A model generated the notes under the pieces. That model saw only the letters and a program-made list of their open reading frames with translations. It did not search any database and was not told the DNA's origin. Below are positions 36,125 to 48,881 of a DNA stretch of 64,000 nt, in pieces. The stretch comes from Monosporascus cannonballus. Its lineage: Eukaryota; Ascomycota; Sordariomycetes; Xylariales. The number at the start of each line of letters is the position of its first letter. Position 1 is the first letter of the stretch. Made by a program: the position numbers and the translations under genes. The DNA is taken from NCBI GenBank assembly GCA_004154925.1, contig QJNS01000043.1, positions 62,001 to 126,000 of the forward strand. The letters run 5' to 3'.

Positions 36125-39100
36125 GGTCTAGGATGGGGAGGTTCTTCACACGTGGCTAGAAATGGTGCGCTAGCAACGGGTTGACGAGAGGATGCAAGGA
36201 CTGTGATAGAGTAGCGTAGGGTTCATAATCATCATCGTCGTCGATATGAGAACGCCTGGGGGTTCCTTCACAACGGTAATAGCCCAAAAGCAATCAAGGC
36301 ATCGCCAGCAATGCGACTGGATTAAAAGCAGACATCAGTACACGAATCATGTGCATAGGAAGGGAAGCTCAACTGCCACTCAATGACAGCGTGCATAGTG
36401 GAAACAGAAGGTGTGAGGACGCTGGACCAGCAAGAGACGTGGTGGCAACGGGAAAAGAACCCCAGAGCCACTGCATCTTGTCTGGTGGAAGGCTTCTGCT
36501 ACGTTTGTCCACACTTGTGCATACAGGAAGACAAGGCTAGGAACGGTGAAGATTGGCTGATGAAACATGCAAGCTGGCGCCCCCTGAGGGCTTAACCGAG
36601 TTAGAGTAATGTCTCACAGAAATGGCCCCGAAGTGGGAGCCGAGGTAACATAGCGCAAGGCTATCTCCTGTATGAAATGGGGGGGTATCGTCCGTATGGG
36701 TCTGCCGGGATGACGAAAGACCAGGGCCCTGGACCTGGGTGGAGGGGGACTTGGGCCTTGCTAGCGTTACTTCGTGGGTCAGCCATGAATCGCAATCCGC
36801 TTAGCCATGCAGAGACGGTCTATACGATAAAGGCCGCGCCCGTAGAGAAGCGTTGGCGGAGATGGCAGTCCCTGGAAGGCATACATACCTCCGTACATAA
36901 AGAGAAGCAGACATCAAATGCCGTTTAAGGCCCGTCATTTCGTCTACCCAAAAGCCAAGAATGTGCTATTCCGAGAGCAGGAAGGTAATCCTTCAGATGT
37001 GCAGAAGAATTAATATAAGGATGATTTTGGCTGCAACCCCACAGCTGTCATTCATCCGATCAAGTGTAGCCACAAACGAAAATTACAGCTTGATCGATTT
37101 GGAAAGTCCAGAAGGTCGATGCAAGCCCCCAAGACAGCGGCAGCAGTGCTAGCCCATCACTGACTCAAGTACCCACCTATATAGTCTCGTCATTCCGGTG
37201 CAACAGCACCCAGGTCTTTTAGCCAGCAAAATAGTCGACTGAAAAAGGGACCTACAAGACATAACAATGCAGCAAATTGTGTATGGAACAAGATGCCTAT
37301 ACCATATTACAGGTGTAAATTGCGCCAATACAAAAATTTATCATATTGACTTTTTTAAATGCAGAATAATAGTAGAGCTAAAATTCACTTCAAGTACATT
37401 TCTGATAGTTACATATACATGCAGTTAGCCGGCGTACATATGCTTGTTCGTATTTTATTAACTGTCACATTGGTTTATCTAATTGCCCCTACAAATTGCC
37501 AATTCATAACCAATTTGCTAGTTAAAGACCTACGTAGGTGCTGTTGCACCGGGTTAACGAGATGAGTCTACTCAGTAGGCGGGTAATTACCTAGTAAGTC
37601 TAGAACGGAAAGGCAGTTCCACTACGGATAAGTATACATACATGGGTGTTTAACTGCTAGATATTGTAGAGCAAGGTGGTGGCAGCTAAATTGCAACGCC
37701 AAGCCCCCCACAACCTCTTTAACCCCTAGTAACCGCCATAATTATTATCATCACCATTTAAAGCTTTCATAGTATTTATAATTCCTTAAAGCATATTACA
37801 GTTATAACGTCATAGTTTCTGTGGTATAAATACCAACTTCCAAAATGCGTACTTTGATTTTTTTTACCGAAAGATTTACCAAAATACCAGGCACTTAATA
37901 CTACGAGACACCTGTTAGAATGGTCCTAAATGCCACCTAAGGTGGGGTTGCGTTTTATCTGCCACCATCCTGTAGAGCTACTGCATCTAGATACAGATAG
38001 GTCGAGTTTCCCTGTATGCATCAGTTTCGACTGCCATCGCCCCCCTTCGCGTATTGTCAACTCATTTCTATTCAGAATCAACTTGCGAGCACATTAGCGA
38101 GGCTTGGAGTCATAATGAGTAGGGACGGATATTACTATACCTACATAAAACAGCAATGGATATGTCCACGTCCTACTGCATAGTAGAGAGTCCATATGGC
38201 GTGGTACGACGGCGGCTAGATAGCCACTAGTTTGACGGTCGATCATAGCCGAAAATCATGAACGAACCCGTGGACACGGACCAAATTACCCGAAAGAGCT
38301 GTTTCATGTTGTCCAATAGACACTACACCTTGTTCTTTTCGATATCCCTTTTCACCAAGGAGTATGAAGACCAGCCCCTTAGGTTAGCCGTCAGAGCGCG
38401 CTTCAACAAACATCAGATAGAACAGAGAATATGAGCGTCTCAGGTGCTGCAGCCTGTCACCTATCCCCTGACCCGACTGGAAATGATTCTTGGATAGCCA
38501 CAAAACGGAATCACTTTATTACCAGATGCCGCGTTTACCAGACGAACATTCCCGGGTGATTGACATGCTGGTGGGGCAGATCTGGGATGGTGTAACTTAA
38601 GGTTCCTTATGGGTTAGGATCGCCTTTTAAGAATTCTAGTTTGAGTAGCTGTCTGCTATGTAGATAACCACGTGGAATACAAACTCCCTCAAAAAGCTTA
38701 TATGCATTAGAGGATGCGAACAGACGAAGTTGTTGGATGTCATCACAAAATCCAAGTCCCCTGCCACCTTAGACTAGTTTCAGTCTTGCCTGCAGCATAT
38801 CAAAGCACAGCCTCCTGCAGTCGAGTTCAGCGCTTCGTCCAGCCCCGCCTCACCACATACAATAGGCGCCGTCCCGACCAGCAAGAGGTTGGGCATATTG
38901 TAGATTGCTTAAAAGATGGAATAGAGAGAGATAGCTTAGTAATAGTCTGATGGATGGACGGTACTGTAGTCCTATCATTTGACCCACGAGCACTCAGGTG
39001 TGTGAAGTAGAGTTATTAAGCAGTAAATGTCCCCCCCTGGGCGGGACATGTAGGAAACTTGTTCGCTTGGGTGGCACTAGTTGTGCTGCTACCTGCTTTG

Positions 39101-39663
39101 TCTGTCTACCGTGACTGTCAAAGGAGCTTTGGTGCTTGGCATATGTAGGAGCCTCCGGGCTTCGGCTCACTTTTTTTCGCACCTACATCCCGAATCTGGT
39201 ATCTCGATACGGCGCGACATCAATCGTCCCCCTACATATGGTTCATGTTGATGGCAAGGTAAGACACATTGCGACCTGTCACGAAATCTCAAAAGCGGTG
39301 ACTTAACTATAAACGGCGACCTGAAACAGCAGGGGGCCAGGGCAAGGGCACACCAGCTCGTTCGGATGGTGCGTGCTCTAATCTTGGCGTAGCGGAGCCC
39401 CAGCTGAACCGTCTAGATCTATGTAGCGAACCACCGAAGCTCGCGGCCAGAGTGCGCTTATCTAGTGACATCCCGTAGGCAATGTCACTCTGGTTGGAGA
39501 GATAACACCAGGTTAGAACCATTGGGGTCCCATTGGATGCCCGGGAATTCGTCCGGGCGCATGACTGCATGCTGGATCGCCAAAAGCTGGCAGGCCAACG
39601 GTGGGAGCCAGATGCTCTCCTCCTTTTCCCTACAAATAAACCCGTGCCGTGTCGCTATCGGCG
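36125..39663. other. 3.5-kb gene-free interval
   Basis: The interval lies between the 5' end of the coiled-coil gene and the 3' end of the helicase gene. The segment around 37200-38000 is moderately AT-rich but keeps ordinary dinucleotide variety, unlike the RIP block to the right. No domain-bearing ORF, tRNA or inverted-repeat element was recognised. Confidence 0.45.
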
Positions 39664-42008
39664 TTAAGCCTTGATCGAAGCCAGGTCCGGATAGCGAAGG
39701 TCTGCGTTGTCCTCGAGCCACGACATCCAGTTGTTGAGAAACTTGCTGCCTCTGGAAACGCCCGCCACGAGTCAGAGAGGATGATGATTGCTGTGATTTA
39801 GAGGAATCGGGCTGCACTTACTTCTTGACCGTGTCCGAATCTCCGATTACAACGAGGGAGCGCTTAGGCCTCGTCATCGCAACTGTCCCTCCTGCATTAA
39901 CCTCATGCAGCCGAAGTGCGTATAGTTCCACGCCGAGAGATGGCATGGCATAATGGGTCGAACTCACCATTGAGGCGACGCTTTTCGCCTAAGAACCCCA
40001 CCTCGCCGTCCGGATTGCTGCGGACCAGGCTCACAATTACAGCCTCCTTTTCCCGGCCCTGGAAACCATCCACGGAACCTAGCTCAATACCCGGGAATCC
40101 CTCCTTTAGTGGGGCGAGCAGCCCAAGCTGGAACCTCAAGTCAGTCATCCCTATGACCTAGACTGCTGCTGGTGTTCATTTATCTTACTTGGGCATTGTA
40201 CGGTGTAACAACCGCAATGTCCTCTGGCTTGACTCCTGCATCGACCAATTTCCTGACATGGTCTCTAACGAGGGCGGCCTCCATTTCGTTGCTTTTACTA
40301 TCCCCGAGGAGCGATCTGAGACTTCCCTTCTTGCTCGTATTGTCTTCTTCATTCTTCTCCGGATAGTCGCCTCCCTGTGTATCGATGAAGATGACCGGCT
40401 CGTTCGTGTCTTCCGTGTCTCGCACATCGTAGGGTAGATCCTTGAGAAGGCGTGCTTTGACCGCATCCGCCGCTACTAGCTCAGCCTCATATAGCTCATC
40501 CGACGGGAACCTCATTATCTTCTCGTGCATGCGGTACTGCGTCGTAAGCATTCGCTTGATGGAAGGGCCATGCAATGCCAGTAGCCTGTCGAAGAGCGTA
40601 ATCTCGAGACTCAGACCCTTGATCATGCTCTCTCCCTCTTTAACCTTAGGTTTGGCCTTCGAATTTGTCGACTTAATTGTGGGTGGTAGCTGGAGGTGGT
40701 CGCCCGCGCAAACCGCCTTCTTGGCTGCCAACAAGGGAACCCAGCATTGTGCCTCCAGAGCTTGACTAGCCTCATCGATGATGATCACATCGAACACCTC
40801 ATTCTTGAGTTGGAAACCGCCCGCCCCATGCAATGTGGCAAGAACGACCTTGCTGCCACCAATTAGCGTACTGGCGCATCTTCGCTCCCTCTCTCTGTAT
40901 TCTTTCCGGAGCTCCTTCAAATCGGCGTATATAATCTTACGCTCCCTGCCACTCTTGGTTTTCTTAATAGAGGCTTGTTTAGCATCCATTTCCGAGCGGA
41001 CATCCTTTACAATCATGCCAGCCTCGGAAGTCTGTGTTAGTACGTCCAAGGAGTGGTTCAAAACTGAGGGAAGTAATCTTGCGGGATGGCCGAGGCGAAG
41101 GATAGGGAGCTTGTGCGGGGACAGCCGTTCGACGATATTGTCTACTGAGATGTTCGACGGACCACAAACAAGTATGCGCATACCGCGCTTGGCGAGCTGT
41201 AATATCAACTCTATTAGCGTATGCGTTTTGCCTGTCTGCTCTGGTTAGCGGGGAGACAAAGATCTCTGGTATCAATAGAACAGTACGGGCTCTTTACCCC
41301 AGGCGGCCCATGGATCAATGCTAATTCTCTAGAGGCAAGTGCGAATCTGATAGCTTCCTTCTGGGACTCGTTGAGGGATGGGTCAATCCAATCTATGTTG
41401 CCGTATTCCGTATCCGAGCTCAGACTCTGGGGCACTGGCGAGGGGGTAGATAAACCGAAGAGCACTCGCATGAAGCTCGTGTACTCCGACTCGCCCATCT
41501 TCTGTAGCCTCTCCATCGTCTGGTTCATGCGCCGGTACGTGACATCGTCGGCGAGCTTGACCAGCCACACGCGGCCCGCGAGTGACGCATCTTCCTTCTC
41601 CTCGTCGAGCGCGACGGCGACGGCGTCTTTCTTGACCTTGACCACGACACCCCTGGCGCCCTTCTTCTCCAGGTCCTTTACCTCGCGCTTCTTGGCGCTC
41701 CCCGCCGGCTGCTCGGAGACGAGCACGATGTCGCCCGTCCTGATTCCGTGCTCTGGTAGCTCCCCGTCCGCGCTAGAGGTAGCGGAGTCCGGACTCAGCT
41801 CCAGTACCGTTCTTCCGCCCAAGCCCGTCCGCTGCGACGAAATGACGACGTTCGTGATGGCGAAGCCGCTCCTCTGCAGCCAGCCCGGGCTTGCATTGGC
41901 AATCAGGTCGCTAGTCTCCTGTAGCTCGCTCTGGAGTTCAGCATCCAGGAGCGCTAGTTGGGTGCTGGCGAACGCCGGAATGTCAATGGCACGATCTAGT
42001 AACGGCAT
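39664..42008 (-). CDS. HCS1: Hcs1-type SF1 DNA helicase (DNA polymerase alpha-associated helicase A)
   Basis: Five exons (42008-41298, 41235-40189, 40127-39968, 39882-39822, 39751-39664) encode 688 aa, close to yeast Hcs1. The UPF1-like helicase motifs appear in order: Walker A GPPGTGKTHT (residues 234-243), motif [13 protein letters not shown], motif [13 protein letters not shown], motif [17 protein letters not shown], motif [17 protein letters not shown] and motif [20 protein letters not shown]. The N-terminal RNA/DNA-binding beta-barrel-like region (about 70-170) fits the IGHMBP2/Hcs1 group. The start at 42008 ([21 protein letters not shown]) fits the family; an in-frame upstream Met at 42059 is less likely. 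Intron 1 falls inside Walker A, between GPPG and TGKT. It unwinds 5'-3' DNA and is linked to replication in yeast; the role here is inferred. Confidence 0.94.
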
Positions 42009-42380
42009 TGTGGAATAACGTCTTATCTCAGTCGCAGCATGATACGCGCATAAATACAACTTAAAAAGCTACTTGTTAACCGGGGTATCGCTGGGGCCAC
42101 ATAGTATTTCAATCTTGAGTAACAGGTTTAAAATCATCAGAAGAGGAGAGTGGTTTAGTTTGTAATGAAATGCCCTATGCATTTTGTACAGCTGTGTTGG
42201 AGCCGCCCGCTCCCGGAACTCTCGGAGCTTGTGCTCACGGATACTTACATACAAACCTCAAACCGCCTACATGTGTACCATCACGAAAAGGACAGCCGAG
42301 TTCTACATGAACATGATTATGCGGCAAGTTCAGTCCTTGAGATGATACACTAGACACGCAAATGTAATCGGTACATAATT
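42009..42380. other. Short intergenic region between HCS1 and DUF202 genes
   Basis: 372 bases in a tandem - strand pair. It should contain the DUF202 gene 3' UTR and the HCS1 promoter. A distinct motif was not found. Confidence 0.45.
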
Positions 42381-43132
42381 TCATCCTGACAAGGCCGCAT
42401 CAGGCTGCACTATTACCACTATAACGAGGCTCGCTAGCATGAGCAGTAAAGCGATTAACGTAACCAACATGATAGTACCTCGCGATGCAGGAAATTTCCC
42501 GTTTAATACCCACCGCTGGCTTTGGATATACCTCTGGTAACCTAGGAATAAGACGAGCACGCTTATTGCCAGGAATGTCGTGCCAAGCGGTTTCCCAAGC
42601 CGCCGTATATTCTGAAAATGTTCATCATCTGCCAGCGAGGTGTTCAAGCGGAATAACTGAGTGATTCCTATTCCGATCGATGCAAACGCCAATGATGTCC
42701 GCAGCCAAGCAAGGAACGTTCGTTCTGAGATATAGCGTAAGCATGCCCAACGCACGTCTCTTGATATCTGCCTTCCGGGCGGAGAGGAAAGGACCTACCA
42801 AGGGCTAAATGGTCTCTTGCAACACTCCCTTTATTCTCCAGCTCAATGGTCCAAATGCTATCGAGGTACTCCCTTAGCCAGTGCTTCCCTCCTGTGTCGC
42901 CATCCTCCCTGTCAGTAGGGCCGGGTGCCTGTGCGGTAGCTCGCTCATTTCTCACGTCCGATTTCGTCTGCATACTCTGATAGCTCCTTTGGCTTTGCCT
43001 GTGAACGATGCTCGTCGTCTCGTCAGGACTGTCATCGGGATGTCGGTAAGAGGGGCCGCGTCCAGTGGATGTCGCCCGAGAGCCCATGCTGTCTACACGC
43101 TCCCTAGCGGTCTTCGCGAACATCGTTAGCAT
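42381..43132 (-). CDS. DUF202-family membrane protein (Vtc1/YidH-like fold)
   Basis: Two exons, 43132-42799 and 42724-42381, encode 225 aa. The 74-nt phase-1 intron (donor GTAGGT, branch CTTAC, acceptor CTCAG) joins VARDHLAL to ERTFLAWLRTSLAFASIG. This is the signature of DUF202 proteins: an ERTFLAWLRTS motif leading into the first of three membrane helices (FLAWLRTSLAFASIGIGITQ, LGTTFLAISVLVLFLGY, IMLVTLIALLLMLASLVIVV). The N-terminal half is hydrophilic, Arg/Ser-rich and probably cytosolic. Related eukaryotic proteins occur in vacuolar and other endomembranes; the function of this subgroup is not established. The first exon is open further upstream to a Met at 43267; 43132 or 43123 is preferred because the sequence before it looks non-coding. 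Confidence 0.8.
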
Positions 43133-43632
43133 TCCAATGGAAGGAAGACACAGGTGCCGCCGCCGCCGCCCTAGAAGCCTCAGGGGAGACTTCACCGAAC
43201 CGAGGCAATCCGCCCATCTGAAAACAGCGCTTGGAATCCAAGGCACGAACCTCAAGAACCTCGTCAAGCCTCTCCTGTGTCGACTGGCGTCTGAACGTAT
43301 GTAAAATCGCAGCAGGGTTCGCGGCCGCGGGCTGCTGGTGTTCCGGCTGCGAAGCCCATCTCCGCAAGGTCCCTGAGGGCCTCGAAGCTCTCGACCGGGA
43401 TGGCATAGTTATCGCGCATCGGGTATCACGTCACCCCAGCCCCGGGACGGTGTTATATATTTAAGGTTACGTTCAATTGAACGTCATGCAAGATAACGCG
43501 GCTGGGATTGCCGTGCCCCCTGGCCGAAGGAGCGAAACTGGGTACCTGGTAAGATTTCTGGTCAGAGTTCCTAACGATAATTACGCATGTTGGATAGCTA
43601 CCAGTGGGTTTATGCGGCCGCCCGCGGGTAGC
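43133..43632. promoter_or_regulatory. DUF202 upstream region up to the transposon border
   Basis: About 500 bases of ordinary composition separate the DUF202 start from the mariner target site. It is GC-rich near the gene (GCC/CCG runs around 43155-43180). The promoter of the DUF202 gene must lie here, close to the RIP-affected block. Confidence 0.4.
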
Positions 43633-43662
43633 TACACTAATGGATCAATTGGATCCGTGCGC
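43633..43662 (+). repeat. Left terminal inverted repeat plus TA target site of the mariner element
   Basis: TA (43633-43634) followed by a 28-bp repeat that begins CACTAATGGATC and ends CCGTGCGC. It matches the reverse complement of the right end at 27 of 28 positions. Confidence 0.92.
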
Positions 43663-43740
43663 TCGGACATCTCCACTCCCAATTCCGACATATATTGACA
43701 CCCCTTATGCCTTCCAAATCCAGTAACTCAACAACACAAT

Positions 43741-43884
43741 ATGGATTTGGATAAGGCTGCTTCCGTTTTCGTCGCCGACCGTCGCCCTAACGAGGAATTC
43801 AGTCCGGAAGCCCGGGCCTTCATGATTGGGGCCGTGGCTGCGGGTGTAACCCAGACCCGAATGGCCGCGGCTATAAGGATGTAA
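43741..43884 (+). pseudogene. N-terminal fragment of Tc1/mariner transposase
   Basis: An open frame of 47 codons starts at an ATG 106 bases inside the left terminal repeat and stops at TAA. The section EEFSPEARAFMIGAVAAG with downstream TRMAAAI resembles the helix-turn-helix DNA-binding N-terminus of fungal Tc1 transposases (pattern: SPE.RA.I.G...AG...). Beyond the TAA the similarity continues in broken frames, and from about 44300 a sequence resembling the first catalytic Asp region can be guessed (TYFDIQ.NGYFVYRR). The first 250 bases of the element keep normal GC and CA/TG dinucleotides, unlike the interior. Too short and broken to function. Confidence 0.7.
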
Positions 43885-44602
43885 GGTAGCGAGGGTGCGA
43901 CGCTAACCACAATACCAAAAGGTCAGCAATTCCAAACCCCAATTGGGGTTTGAACACCCTAATCCACCTTATAAGGACTAGCTGTGCATATCATCACAAA
44001 GGACAGAGCGTTAGCGAATCGGGGAATAACTTTAACGCTTTATCACATATAGAACGGTCTATAACCTGCTATGAAGATACCGTCAGCGGGTAATTCGAAA
44101 TCGCCTAGCCTTACATCTCTATTAACTAGGCCGTCGTTACTCTTAGGATACGTACCGCGACTTCCAAAGAAAAATAGGTACTAATATTAGCCGGTTAACA
44201 ATAAGGCGTTTTTTCCGTACATTTACTTTAAGAAAATAACGCGCGGCAAAAAAAAACACACTTTACGGTCGATAACGTACGTAAGCGTTTAAGGTATATT
44301 AACGAAATCTTTAAACGGCGTAATAAAAAATATTTTTTTAATTTTATTATTTAACGAATATTCTATACAAAACGTACTTCGATATTCAGATTAATGGGTA
44401 TTTCGTTTATCGTCGAAATGTTATAGGTAAAATTTAATAAATCTAAAAATTTACGAGAAGGTTACTTTTTTGATTATTGTTACGGTTTGGGTGGTACCGT
44501 ACAGGCTCTAGTCATATATACAGCTATAAGCACTAGATTGATTGCTACGATTGCGATCATTCTACCGATCTTTTGTCTTTGCTCCTTACCTCAGCTAAGC
44601 TC

Positions 44603-44714
44603 AGGCCTCCCTGGCTCGTTTTCCCAATTTCTTCAAAGTCACTCAAGTACCGCTCCATAACGCTAAATATTAACCAATCAAATCCCAAATCCCCGTAACG
44701 AGCCAGCGAGGCCT
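44603..44714. repeat. Inverted repeat pair in a GC-normal island
   Basis: AGGCCTCCCTGGCTCGTT (44603-44620) is repeated inverted at 44697-44714 with 17 of 18 bases matching, enclosing 76 bases. The island from about 44480 to 44720 retains normal composition although RIP DNA lies on both sides. It may be a MITE-like insertion or a terminal structure of the nested element. Confidence 0.65.
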
Positions 44715-44838
44715 AAGTTGTAGTTACGTAAAAACTGCTTCGTTTGGTACATTTACTTTTTCAAAAAAACAAAAATCCGTAATAACTCAATAACAACACG
44801 TTTCTATAGATATATATATATATACGATTACCTTAACC

Positions 44839-45166
44839 ATGGCTTATTATTAATACTACGATGGTCCTGATCAGGACCTATTTGCCATTCCTAGACCCTA
44901 ACGCGTGTAACAGCTGCAGCCCGAGCTCGTCGCATTATTATCCCCCCTTTTAGAATACGATAAATCCGAATTCTCCCAGTTCTACCGGGCCACGCCCTTA
45001 GAACAGAACATACGTACGCGTACCTTGAATTTCTGGTATTAACATAAGAGAACTAATATAACGTTTGAAAATTTTATTCGTGGTTAAGTTTTGTACGACG
45101 ATTTAGGCCGAGCTATTAGTTTAACCGCTCGGATTAACCGATTAATTAATATATTAAAAAAAGAAT
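44839..45166 (+). pseudogene. Decayed ORF of the nested element, stops at former glutamine codons
   Basis: From the ATG at 44839 one reading frame keeps sense-like residues for about 110 codons (for example LQPELVALLSPLLEYDKSEF, then RTRTLNFWY, then LYDDLGRAISLTARINRLIN). It is interrupted only by TAA or TAG, each at a place where CAA or CAG would suit the context. That is the outcome expected from RIP on CA dinucleotides. TATATA repeats at 44811-44826 precede it. No protein family was recognised, so it gives no firm identity for the element. Confidence 0.5.
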
Positions 45167-48100
45167 AAATACTTAAACAGTTATTAATATATAAAAGTTA
45201 ATAAGAATTTTTAATTCCTATTAATTAGGACCCCGTTATATATAAATACCATAATATATTATACGAGGAATTTATAGCTTTTATAAAAGGGCTTAAATTC
45301 TGCCGCCTGCTAAAGGAATTATTATTTAAATTTAACGTAATCCATATTATTTTAAATAAGGGTTAACGCTTTGTAAAAACGTTTGCCCTTAATTAATTTA
45401 AGTTTTTAAATTAGATAATTATATAATACGAAACAAAAAATAAAACGGTTTCGTAATAATAACGATCCGGATATTTTTATATATTTTTTTCATAATTTTA
45501 ATTATTATAATTAAGATAATTTTCAAAATTAACGGTAATTACCTGCCTTATTTATTAAGCAAGTTTTTATTATTTTTAAGTTTATTACGGGATAATATCG
45601 ATATATTAAAAGGGCTAAATATTTGTATAAGTTATTATACATTAAATAAAAATATAATTCGGTTAATAAAGGAAATTAAGGTAACCGTATTAATTTTTTT
45701 ATAATAATATAATTTTAATTAAGATAAACTGCGTTTTATAACTAGGTATAATAGGACGATATTATATTTTAATACGATAATTTTAATATTTAAAATTATG
45801 TTTATAATATAACGTTTCGATATAGTACCGTTATGTAAAATATTATTATTGCCCTTATCCGTTATTATAACCGTATTTTTAACAAAAAATTAAAATAATT
45901 TATATTCCGACCTAATTAATATTATAAAATAAATTAATTTTATAAAACGTTATAATAATATTTGATACCGTTTAATATTTTTTGTTAATTTGTAATTAAT
46001 ATTATCCGAATTTTATTCCTAGTTTTTATTAATATATTTTATAAATATAATAAATAAAAGTTTCCCGGTTTTCCCAAATTAAAACGTATACCGTATAATA
46101 AGTACCGTTCGATTTCGTTAAATGTAATTAACAAAAATAAAAGCATTATCGACGGTACTTATGGCGTTTATTAAAAGTTTTTCTAAGGAATATATAGATT
46201 TAAAAAAATAATCCTATCGGTTTTCGGAACGTTTTTGTCTTATTTATGGAAATCAGAAAATAATTAATTATATTTGAAAAATATAGGCCAATTAAGCCGA
46301 AATAATCGATTTATACGATAAGAAATAATGGCTTTTTTGATTTTACCTTATTTTATATATAAATAAATTTCCTGCTTATAATTATATATATTTATTGATT
46401 TAATAATATAGCTAAAACGTGTAAAATATAAGTAAATTTAAAAACGGATCGATAATTTTTAAATAAGATAACATAATTATATTAAAAATCGCCGAAATTC
46501 CACCTTTTCGAACCTTTTATTTTTCATATACATAATGTTCGTATATTTGCGTTATTTTTACAGGAATTATGTATCCGATATAAATTATTTATAATAAAAA
46601 CGTTTAATATATATAGAATTTTTCGGAATACTTCGATTAAAAACTTTTTTTAAAAACCGAATTTATCGAATTTATAAAATATATATGCTTCCGGTTAACC
46701 GTTGTCGAATTTAAATCTATTGCGCATAATATAGTTTTTAAATATTTTGGTCGTGCCGGATAAATAAGGAAATTATTGCGGAATTTTAATTAAGACGTAT
46801 TAATAAATAAGAATTTTTTTAACGAAAATCTTTTATTATTATTTATTAATAATACGTTATTTAGTAATATGAATAACTTAATAAATAATTTGTAAGTATT
46901 TTATTTTTTAACTTAAGAATATAACTTATTTATATTATTTATTAAGCGGCGTAATTTTAATCAAAACTTATTAAATAAAGTTTTTTTATCGAATAATTAT
47001 AAGGCCGGAAATATTTTTAATATAGCCGATATTTTATAAGGCGATAACGTTTTTTAATTTTATTAAAAATAATAATTAATTATTAATTAACATTATTTTT
47101 ATTAATAAAAAATTACGAAATTATTATCGTTTCTTTTAAAAAGCTTAGATTTATTTATACCTTTTGCATATTATACGATATAGCGACGTTAATTATATTA
47201 GGCGGCTAATATTAATATTATTATTATTTTTTAAAACCGGTTAATTTAATTATAACAAAAAATATTTTATTTTGATTAATTATTACGTTTTATAATATTA
47301 AATTAAATTCTTATTAATTTGATCTTAATATTAAATTTAGCTTTAATAAAATTTTAAAAATAATATAAAAAAATATTTAATCGAAAAAGCAAATATTATA
47401 ATCTATAACTTATTAGCGAATTCCGCCGGTCGAAAAATAATATATATAATATTAATATTATTTTTTCCGAAATTCGTTTTTAATTAAATACCGTATATCT
47501 TTGTAACGCGAATTCCATGCCCGTTATATTTCCTTATAAAATAAGCGTTACGTTACTTAGAACTTTCGTAACAAAATTTTCGAACGTACTTATTTTTTAT
47601 TTCGGAATTTCTAGTTTATTAAGGGATATCTATTTCGGATTAAAAAGGATAACTAAGAATCCGAAAATATTTTAGTTACGGGCCGTAAAGTTATAAAAAT
47701 TAAGTTTATCGATTTTAATAATACCGTACCTATTATTAATAACGTAAATAAATTTAATTAGTTAAATATAACAAAAAATAAAAATTAATTTGTAAATAGC
47801 TTTAACGTAATTACTCGAAAAATGTTTAATATTAAATTCGCTAAGAATAATTTGGTTTAAAACAACCGTAATATCCCGTATACGAAAAAAAAATTATAAT
47901 CTTATGGTACAAATTATTGATAGTTTAATTAATAATCTTAATTAAGGCGGTCCGTTATTATTATCGTTATCGTCGAATAAGTAAAATAAAAATTTATTAA
48001 ATAAAAACAAGCCGTTAATATAATTCTTTATTTTTCTGTTATTTTATAATATATTTTTATATAAATAATATAATATGTATATTATAATTTTAATATTAAT

Positions 48101-48828
48101 ATAATTTTATTACTTACGTAATTTTAGTTAATTAATTTCGAGATTATTTTATATATTAATATAATTACTTAATCGTTATATTAATATAGCTTATTTGCTT
48201 TTAGTAATAAAACCGTAAATAAAAGGATAAAATTTTACGATATAATATATAGCATAATTATTAATAAAATTAATATAAATAATTAAGTTTATAATTTGCG
48301 TAATTTTAATTAATTATATTTTATTTAAACGTTTTATTTTTCGTAAAATTATATAAAAATATCGTATTACTTATAGTTAAATATAACGCATAATTTCGAA
48401 TTAATTCGTATATTTCGTTTATAACTAATTTATTAATTAATGTTTTTAAATATTTTTTAAGATTTTTTTGCCGTTTTGTTTTTTTTTCGCGTATTATTAT
48501 AATTTATATATTAATACTTTCTTTTACGTTTTCGGCTTCCAAAATTTTATTCGTTTTAGGCGTAATATTTACATTTAAATCTTTTTAAAAATTTATTCGG
48601 ATTATATAATAATGCCGAATATTTTAAGATTACGTATAAATATTTTTCGTTATATTTTTATACGTAACTTATATATTTATTACTTATATAATTTCGTAAA
48701 TTATAATATTTATAAAATAACTATATAACATATATTTTTTAACTAGGCGGCCCAGTTTATAAAGTTATAAACGTTTTTTCATATTATTTATATAATGCCT
48801 AGTTTATATAATTTTTTCGCTGAATTAT

Positions 48829-48881
48829 AAAAGCCGTATTTAATTAAAAAGCCGTATTTAATTAAAAAGCCGTATTTAATT
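48829..48881. repeat. Three-copy 18-bp tandem repeat in AT-rich block
   Basis: The unit GCCGTATTTAATTAAAAA occurs with GCC at 48833, 48851 and 48869. The copies are identical, so this duplication is probably younger than most of the RIP. Confidence 0.85.

Noticed and set aside
41221..42018. 265-codon + strand ORF opposite the helicase gene
   Set aside because: Antisense shadow of helicase exon 1, which has clear conserved motifs on the - strand; Ser-rich low-complexity translation.
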